Assembly (NCBI GenBank): GCA_000493945.1
Contig: AWNW01000071.1
Location: 1 to 11,473, forward strand
DNA: 11,473 nucleotides
Reading direction: 5' to 3'
Source of the DNA: Candidatus Hydrogenedens terephthalaticus JGI OTU-1
Lineage (GTDB): Bacteria; Hydrogenedentota; Hydrogenedentia; Hydrogenedentales; Hydrogenedentaceae
In this document: in pieces, positions 6,727 to 11,473 of the stretch
How positions within the stretch are numbered: the stretch's first letter is position 1
How the letters are laid out: each line of letters begins with the position of its first letter
Position numbers and translations under genes: made by a program
The notes under the pieces: generated by a model
Databases searched by the model: none
What the model was told of the DNA's origin: nothing
What the model saw: the letters and a program-made list of their open reading frames with translations, nothing else

Positions 6727-8310
6727 TTATAATTTAGGACCTGCTTCTAATACTGTATGGTCTGCTTGAGCCTTAAATCGTTCGAAATTTTTCATAAATA
6801 AGCCAACAAGATGTTCCATTTTTTGCTGGTATGCAGATTTATCCGCCCATGTATGCTCAGGAATTAATACACGCTGGTCTTCCAAACCTTCAATGGCTTC
6901 AGGTACCATTAAATTCAATTTTTCTAATTTTACAAACTTAGCATTCTTTAGTTTTCCATCCAGTACTGCGGATAAAATAGAACGCGTTAATTCAATAGAC
7001 ATTCGTTTTCCAACTCCATAAGGACCGCCAGACCAACCCGTATTAATCAACCAGCAATCTGCACTATGTTTTTTCATCTTATCTGCCAGTAAACGAGCAT
7101 ACACCCATGGACTACGAATCATAAATGGAGCCCCAAAACAGGTAGAGAAAGTTGCCTGGGGTTCAACAACACCTACTTCTGTTCCTGCAAGCTTCGCCGT
7201 ATAACCAGAAAGGAAATGATACATAGCCCCTTCGGGAGTTAATTTGGCTACCGGAGGTAAAATTCCAAAAGCATCTGCTGTTAAAAGGAATATATTCTTG
7301 GGATGTCCGGCTTTTCCACTAAGTACCACATTCGGAATGAATTCTACAGGATATGTTGTTCGCGTATTTTCAGTAATACTTCCATCATCAAAATCAATTT
7401 CCCGTGTTGAAGCGTCATATACCACATTTTCCGCAATAGAACCAAAACGAATAGCACTATAAATTAATGGCTCCGATTCTTTCCTTAGTTTAATTATCTT
7501 GGCATAACAGCCCCCTTCAAAATTAAAAATTCCATCTTCACTCCAACCATGTTCATCATCTCCAATAAGATACCTTTCGGGGTCTGCTGAAAGTGTTGTT
7601 TTACCTGTACCAGAAAGACCGAAGAAAATAGCACTATCGCCCTCTTTCCCAACATTGGCAGAACAATGCATCGGCATCACATTCTGTTCGGGCATGATAA
7701 AATTCATTACGGTAAAGATACTTTTCTTAATTTCACCACCATATTCCGAGCCACAAATTAAGATATTTTTTTCTTTAAGGTTAAGAATAATGGCTGTATC
7801 TGTCTTAACTTTATCCTTCTCACCTTCTAATTTTAATCCACCACAGGCAAAGACACAAAAATCCGGTTCTCCAAAACTTGCCAATTGTTCTGGTGTAGGT
7901 CTTAGAAACAATGTTCGTGCGAACAATGCATGCCATGCCTTTTCCGCTACTACGCGTACTTTGATACGATATTTTTCATCCGCACCTACAAACCCATCAA
8001 AAACATATACATCTTTACCATTTAAAAAACTGCGTATTCTATTATATATATGATTATAGACTTCCTCCGTTGTAGGCAGATTTACTTTATTCCAGTCTAC
8101 AGCGTCCTTTGAATATTCGTCTTGTACGACAAAACGGTCTTCAGGTGACCTCCCTGTTCGTTTTCCTGTTCTGACTAATAGAGTTCCATTAGCACCTAAT
8201 TTTCCTTCGCCTTTTTCTAATGAAATTTCGTAGAGCTCGGCGACACTTAAATTTCTAAAAATTTTTCCACATGAAATTTGTTTTTGGTTAAACCACGATT
8301 GTAAATCCAT
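6727..8310 (-). CDS. pckA: Phosphoenolpyruvate carboxykinase (ATP)
   Basis: Catalyses oxaloacetate plus ATP to PEP, CO2 and ADP, the committing step of gluconeogenesis; in some anaerobes it runs in reverse to fix CO2 and make ATP. At 527 residues it has the usual length of the ATP-dependent family (EC 4.1.1.49). Visible motifs: the RTGRSPEDRF substrate-binding block at 51-60, GSEYGGEIKKS at 187-197 with active-site lysines, His215, the P-loop GLSGTGKTT at 231-239, the metal-binding kinase-2 block IGDDEHGWS at 249-257, and NTGWSGGPYGVGKR at 423-436. The P-loop form and length exclude the GTP-type enzyme. The ATG is preceded by GAAGGAG with an eight-base spacer. It is flanked by a 131-base gap upstream and its own terminator downstream, so it is probably a single-gene transcript, or the last gene of a readthrough operon. 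Confidence 0.98.
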   Translation of the reverse strand: MDLQSWFNQKQISCGKIFRNLSVAELYEISLEKGEGKLGANGTLLVRTGKRTGRSPEDRFVVQDEYSKDAVDWNKVNLPTTEEVYNHIYNRIRSFLNGKDVYVFDGFVGADEKYRIKVRVVAEKAWHALFARTLFLRPTPEQLASFGEPDFCVFACGGLKLEGEKDKVKTDTAIILNLKEKNILICGSEYGGEIKKSIFTVMNFIMPEQNVMPMHCSANVGKEGDSAIFFGLSGTGKTTLSADPERYLIGDDEHGWSEDGIFNFEGGCYAKIIKLRKESEPLIYSAIRFGSIAENVVYDASTREIDFDDGSITENTRTTYPVEFIPNVVLSGKAGHPKNIFLLTADAFGILPPVAKLTPEGAMYHFLSGYTAKLAGTEVGVVEPQATFSTCFGAPFMIRSPWVYARLLADKMKKHSADCWLINTGWSGGPYGVGKRMSIELTRSILSAVLDGKLKNAKFVKLEKLNLMVPEAIEGLEDQRVLIPEHTWADKSAYQQKMEHLVGLFMKNFERFKAQADHTVLEAGPKL

Positions 8311-8441
8311 TGTTTTTTCTCCTTCGGCTTTTTCTTTTTTATATTTTATTTCATTTATTATTTATGAATATGGCTGAATATAAATCTTAAATTTTTAACA
8401 CAATAAACAAATAAAATGCAAGTTTTTCACAAAACAAACAA
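8311..8441 (-). promoter_or_regulatory. pckA leader, probably containing its promoter
   Basis: This 131-base, strongly AT-rich gap is the longest one between adjoining confident genes in the right half of the window. It contains the GAAGGAG ribosome binding site (8319-8325) and several promoter-like hexamers on the minus strand: TTGCAT at 8421-8416 with TTAAAA downstream, and TATATT at 8382-8377. None makes a good -35/-10 pair with 17-base spacing, so no exact promoter is claimed. I see no terminator for the upstream YggT gene and no obvious riboswitch fold. Confidence 0.4.
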
Positions 8442-8690
8442 TTAAATACCAACGATAATTTTTCTTATTAACCAGACAATTAACAATGCGATGATGGGAG
8501 CCCAGTTAAAAGGTCCTATATAAGGTAGGTTTTTTCTTATGATTTGAAGAAGGGGATTCACAATTTTAACTATCCAGAGACTCCATCTTCGTTGCCTCAA
8601 ATCAAAATCAATATAGGGGCCTAACCATACCGCCAAAATGGCAAGCATATATAGCGTAAATAAGGTATATAATAAATCACGAATAAACAA
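8442..8690 (-). CDS. YggT-family integral membrane protein (82 aa)
   Basis: Small inner-membrane protein with two hydrophobic segments, about residues 5-27 and 62-80, joined by a basic loop (RQRRW, then IRKNLP). The loop and second helix carry the pattern typical of the YggT family (PF02325): NPLLQIIRKNLP, then GPFNWAPIIALL. The family is linked to osmotic-shock tolerance in E. coli and to cell-division or thylakoid organisation in other lineages, but its molecular role is unsettled. The start is a TTG, three bases after the thpR stop, with AAGGGA six bases upstream inside the end of thpR. An internal ATG at codon 15 would remove most of the first helix. The tight spacing suggests translation coupled to thpR. 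Confidence 0.85.
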   Translation of the reverse strand: MFIRDLLYTLFTLYMLAILAVWLGPYIDFDLRQRRWSLWIVKIVNPLLQIIRKNLPYIGPFNWAPIIALLIVWLIRKIIVGI

Positions 8691-8693
8691 ATT

Positions 8694-9272
8694 CTATCCC
8701 TTTTCTTTGAATTGAAAAGTGTCTACAATTTCATATATAGCACCAGTTGGATTTAATGTACTTTTAAATAAAGTGATTTTTTTTACAATAAATTCGGGTA
8801 TTTGTTGTATTTTAACATTTTTCCATGTATTAGATATAAATGGAGAAGGTGTTTTGACCCTACCTACTGTAATATGTGGATGAAATTTTTGCTTTTCTTG
8901 ATGCAAACCAACCATTTGTGCCTGCTGTTCAATTTTACTCTGTATTAAATTTATATCTCCTTCTATAGTATCCAAACCTACCCACAAAACCCTTGGTTCT
9001 TTCCACGAAGGGAAAACTCCTGGAATGGATAATTTAAATTTTATAGGATAGAATTGGACTGTTATTTGCCGCAAACTCTCTCTTAACTTATCGCCTGTAC
9101 TTAGTGTTATTTCGCCTAAGAATCGTAAGGTTAAATGCATATTTTCAGGAGGAACCCACTTTACCAAAGATTTGAGCATTCCCGAAGCGGGCTTTGTACT
9201 ATTCCATATTACCTCCCTTACTTCAGAAGGAAGTTCTATGGCAACAAAAGCACGATAAGTCCCTTCACTCAT
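8694..9272 (-). CDS. thpR: RNA 2',3'-cyclic phosphodiesterase (2H family)
   Basis: Cytoplasmic member of the LigT/ThpR 2H phosphoesterase family, which opens 2',3'-cyclic phosphate ends of RNA to 2'-phosphate and was first described as a reverse-acting 2'-5' RNA ligase. Both hallmark HxTx motifs are present (numbering from the ATG at 9272): HLTL at 46-49 followed by RFLGE, and HITV at 133-136 followed by GR. The N-terminal RAFVAIELP strand and the EPRVLWVGL strand (92-100) are also typical. The length of 192 residues is normal. The ATG at 9281 is rejected in favour of 9272, because AGAAGGA touches the first but stands eight bases before the second. It sits between nnrE and the YggT gene, apparently in one transcript. 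Confidence 0.93.
   Translation of the reverse strand: MSEGTYRAFVAIELPSEVREVIWNSTKPASGMLKSLVKWVPPENMHLTLRFLGEITLSTGDKLRESLRQITVQFYPIKFKLSIPGVFPSWKEPRVLWVGLDTIEGDINLIQSKIEQQAQMVGLHQEKQKFHPHITVGRVKTPSPFISNTWKNVKIQQIPEFIVKKITLFKSTLNPTGAIYEIVDTFQFKEKG
8697..8702 (-). promoter_or_regulatory. Shine-Dalgarno AAGGGA for the TTG start of the YggT gene
   Basis: On the minus strand AAGGGA lies six bases before the TTG at 8690 and overlaps the last codons of thpR. It supports the non-ATG start and suggests translational coupling. Confidence 0.6.
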
Positions 9273-9280
9273 ATTTATCA

Positions 9281-9287
9281 TCCTTCT
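9281..9287 (-). promoter_or_regulatory. Shine-Dalgarno AGAAGGA deciding the thpR start
   Basis: AGAAGGA stands eight bases before the ATG at 9272 but directly overlaps the ATG at 9281. The downstream ATG is therefore the better start, removing three residues from the longest frame. Confidence 0.65.
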
Positions 9288-9295
9288 GAACTTTT

Positions 9296-10018
9296 TTATG
9301 CATCTGTTATGTTCAATCCGTTTAATTTAAAAAATTTGCTGTTTTTTTGTTTTAACTCAATCCATTGATTATCATTCGCACAAACAGGTGGAATACCTAT
9401 GTCCGCTACAACCAATTCTCCAAGATATTCCTTAGCACAAGGGTTCTTAAAACCCATTTTGGGATACTGGAAAGTTACGGTCTTTCGTGCACGAACACAA
9501 ACACCGCAAATTTCTCCCGTATCCGCATTCATCCCCGAAGGCAAATCCACAGAAATAATATTACTTAATCTACTCATACTTTCTATAGCCGTCCGCAAAA
9601 GCCCTGTTACCTCTCCTTTCGTTCCCGTCCCCAAAAGAGCATCTACACATGTTTCTTTCTCAGCAATCTCACTAACCTCCTTGTGAACATCATTATCATT
9701 CAAACAGACTGTCATTTCTCCACCTAATCGCAAATATGCATTCATAAACACTTCCGCATCTCCCCGTATATTGGAAGGTTCCGTTAATAAAAGGACTTTG
9801 ACATTCCATCCTGCAACCAATGCCAATCTTGCTACTACAAAGCCATCTCCACCATTATTACCCTTACCACATAAAACCGTAACAGGTCCTTTATCTAATT
9901 CTTTGAACACAGCATTACCTGCATTATTCATTAAAACGACCCCGGGAATACCCAATTCCTCTATACAGCGTCTATCGGCTTCACGCATTTGTTGAACAGT
10001 AAGGTATTGTATAGACAC
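9296..10018 (-). CDS. nnrE: NAD(P)H-hydrate epimerase
   Basis: YjeF N-terminal-domain protein that interconverts R and S forms of NAD(P)H hydrate so that the partner dehydratase (NnrD) can restore NAD(P)H: a metabolite-repair enzyme. Visible in its Rossmann-like fold are MNNAG at 30-34, the diagnostic GKGNNGGDGF at 51-60, VDALLGTGTKG at 125-135 and VDLPSGMNADTG at 157-168, followed by the conserved lysine-rich strand FQYPKMGF. The length of 240 residues covers the N-terminal domain only. Many bacteria fuse it to the NnrD kinase-fold domain, but here the frame ends first and no nnrD is in the window. The start is a GTG with GGAGGT six bases upstream. It lies 42 bases after the DUF4139 gene with no terminator between. 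Confidence 0.95.
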   Translation of the reverse strand: MSIQYLTVQQMREADRRCIEELGIPGVVLMNNAGNAVFKELDKGPVTVLCGKGNNGGDGFVVARLALVAGWNVKVLLLTEPSNIRGDAEVFMNAYLRLGGEMTVCLNDNDVHKEVSEIAEKETCVDALLGTGTKGEVTGLLRTAIESMSRLSNIISVDLPSGMNADTGEICGVCVRARKTVTFQYPKMGFKNPCAKEYLGELVVADIGIPPVCANDNQWIELKQKNSKFFKLNGLNITDA

Positions 10019-10024
10019 AGTAAT

Positions 10025-10030
10025 ACCTCC
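10025..10030 (-). promoter_or_regulatory. Shine-Dalgarno GGAGGT for the GTG start of nnrE
   Basis: A consensus GGAGGT on the minus strand lies six bases before GTG at 10018-10016. It makes the GTG a confident start even though no ATG is nearby. Confidence 0.8.
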
Positions 10031-10060
10031 GTTATATAATCTTGCTATTTAACAATGTAT

Positions 10061-11473
10061 TTAGAAACGAATACGCACCCTATAAGACACTTTTCCTGAA
10101 CCTTCAGCTTTTATAGGTAAATGGAAGATTACAGAAAATGCGTCTTTCTTTTCATAATCCATAGATGACTTAATAATCTGCCAATCTCCCATCATGGGTT
10201 CAACAATATCTACTATAATGTCATTTTTCTTGTGATTTCTTATAACAATCTCAAACTCACATTCTACAACATTAGGACCTAACTTCTGGAAATCTATCTG
10301 GGTTCTTTCTCCAATTATATCAAATGCTTTTCCTAACCGTAACCGTATCTCTTCATCTTTGGGGGTATGTTTAATACGGTCTTCTCCCGCAAATTGTAAC
10401 ATCCCTTCACTATCTTCTTGATATACACGGATAATTCCCTCCGGCAAGGGAAATCCTAATTGATTATTTTCCGCATTCTTAAAAATCAAAAAAGCATCAA
10501 TATTTTCATTTCGGATAGGATTGATTTGGCTATGATAAAATGCTGTATTTCCACGATATTCATAAATTTTATTTGCCTTAACACCGTTAGCAGACAGCAA
10601 ACTTACCTGTTTAGATTGATTTTGCTTAATCGTTGTCCTTCGAGGAACGGTATAGAGGTGATATTCTGCAAAAGACTCCTCCCGAACTTCCATAGATTTT
10701 GCTACACCTACCATCATGCGGTCCATCATTGGTGCTGGTGCTTGAACAGGTACTATGTTGACTTCACCCGCTACCAATTTTAATTTAGCATTCTGGTAAG
10801 TAGCACCCGAACTATTATTGAGCGTTATCCAACCTTCTAAATCCATTGTATTTTTAGGTTCATCATACACCAGCACATAATCTGCCTTCCATGAAAGACC
10901 GGAGGTTAAATATGTAGCCTCTAATTCCTGCTCTTCCAGACTATTATCTAACATCCATATTAAGGTAGGCTTTGCAATCAATTCTGATGGCAGTTCAGGC
11001 AAAACGACATTTCCCGGATGTCCTAAATAAATCTGATTTTCCACCTGAAATACCGGTGATTCATTCACACTTAAAAGTTTTGCGGTAACTTCATAAAAGT
11101 CCATATCTTTATTTTTATTGACCAGTTTTACCTCTTTACCGACATACTTTTCCATCAATTTGGATGGACTAATCAAATCATATTCATAATTCTGTTCCAG
11201 TATTTGCAAACTTCCTGCCTGTATTAAGGATTTTAGACTTACTGTCTCAGGGATAATCCGCTCTGGCACATCCATAAATTTCAAATAACTTTCCCCTTTG
11301 GGCAATTTAATTTTTCGTTTCTCACGCACCAGTGCACGATCATTGTTATATATCGTAACAGCGACATCCATCTGGTCTTGAAGGGTTGTTTCTGATTGTT
11401 TTATGTCTGATTTCTGAGCATTCGAACTTGTATCTTGTGCTTGAACTACAGACATCGTTAAGAATGTCAATGC
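10061..11473 (-). CDS. DUF4139 domain-containing exported protein (start beyond window)
   Basis: The last 470 or so residues of a secreted protein are present. The open frame runs off the right edge; the first visible residues (ALTFLTMSVVQAQ) are the hydrophobic core and cleavage region of a signal peptide, so only a few N-terminal residues are missing. After a Gln/Ser-rich linker, a beta-strand region begins with VAVTIYNNDRALVRE (about 36-50), the usual opening of this family. The DUF4139 core follows, with YLTSGLSWKADYVLVYDE (about 187-204), a GWITLNNSSGATYQNAKLKLVAGEV stretch (about 213-237), and a C-terminal beta-rich end, KVSYRVRIRF. Family members are predicted extracytoplasmic beta-rich proteins; their biochemical role is not known to me. 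A Met-rich, proline-containing segment (about 244-260) lies in the middle. Confidence 0.88.
   Translation of the reverse strand, partial: ALTFLTMSVVQAQDTSSNAQKSDIKQSETTLQDQMDVAVTIYNNDRALVREKRKIKLPKGESYLKFMDVPERIIPETVSLKSLIQAGSLQILEQNYEYDLISPSKLMEKYVGKEVKLVNKNKDMDFYEVTAKLLSVNESPVFQVENQIYLGHPGNVVLPELPSELIAKPTLIWMLDNSLEEQELEATYLTSGLSWKADYVLVYDEPKNTMDLEGWITLNNSSGATYQNAKLKLVAGEVNIVPVQAPAPMMDRMMVGVAKSMEVREESFAEYHLYTVPRRTTIKQNQSKQVSLLSANGVKANKIYEYRGNTAFYHSQINPIRNENIDAFLIFKNAENNQLGFPLPEGIIRVYQEDSEGMLQFAGEDRIKHTPKDEEIRLRLGKAFDIIGERTQIDFQKLGPNVVECEFEIVIRNHKKNDIIVDIVEPMMGDWQIIKSSMDYEKKDAFSVIFHLPIKAEGSGKVSYRVRIRF

Noticed and set aside
7655..8053. Plus-strand open frame of 132 codons
   Set aside because: It lies entirely antisense to the highly conserved pckA coding sequence, shows no recognisable domain, and is what a low-stop antisense frame of a conserved gene looks like.
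8371..8382. Tandem GAATAT motif in the pckA leader as an operator
   Set aside because: Only two six-base copies in an AT-rich gap; too short to distinguish from chance.
10460..10783. Plus-strand open frame of 107 codons
   Set aside because: Antisense to the DUF4139 core, whose family motifs are clear on the minus strand in the same interval.

Overview
The window is a compact, AT-rich bacterial stretch in which every supported gene lies on the minus strand, so it reads from right to left. It holds eight confident genes plus one doubtful small one. The starts sit behind good Shine-Dalgarno sequences, two are GTG or TTG, and intergenic gaps are short. The gene set is that of a free-living, heterotrophic, Gram-negative-like bacterium: an ATP-type PEP carboxykinase, a secreted glycan hydrolase, and a large GT-C-like membrane protein. 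The taxon cannot be fixed from this sequence. An AT-rich member of a less-studied phylum such as Hydrogenedentota or another PVC/FCB-related group would fit, but this is only a guess.

Region 1 (11473 to about 8442) is a housekeeping cluster with no terminator visible inside it. It starts with a secreted DUF4139 protein whose start lies beyond the window. Then come nnrE (NAD(P)H-hydrate epimerase), thpR (2H-family RNA 2',3'-cyclic phosphodiesterase) and a two-helix YggT-family membrane protein. Spacings of 42, 23 and 3 bases suggest one transcript.

Region 2 (8441 to 6661) is pckA. A 131-base AT-rich leader precedes it and a textbook hairpin plus T-run terminator closes it.

Region 3 (6645 to 185) starts just after that terminator. 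It has a 1014-residue secreted GH123/DUF4091-type glycoside hydrolase with an Asp-Glu pair, then a histone-deacetylase-fold zinc amidohydrolase. A 273-base gap follows, holding two perfect hairpins and a doubtful 67-residue frame. The last gene is a 716-residue polytopic membrane protein resembling GT-C glycosyltransferases. A hydrolase for N-acetylated glycans, a deacetylase-fold enzyme and a membrane glycosyltransferase-like protein in a row hint at a sugar or acetyl-group theme, but nothing in the sequence proves they act together.

The left edge (1-184) is AT-rich and has no recognisable gene. I found no tRNA, rRNA, CRISPR array, insertion sequence or prophage gene, and no clear unknown multi-gene system. 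The least explained part is the gap at 2336-2608.
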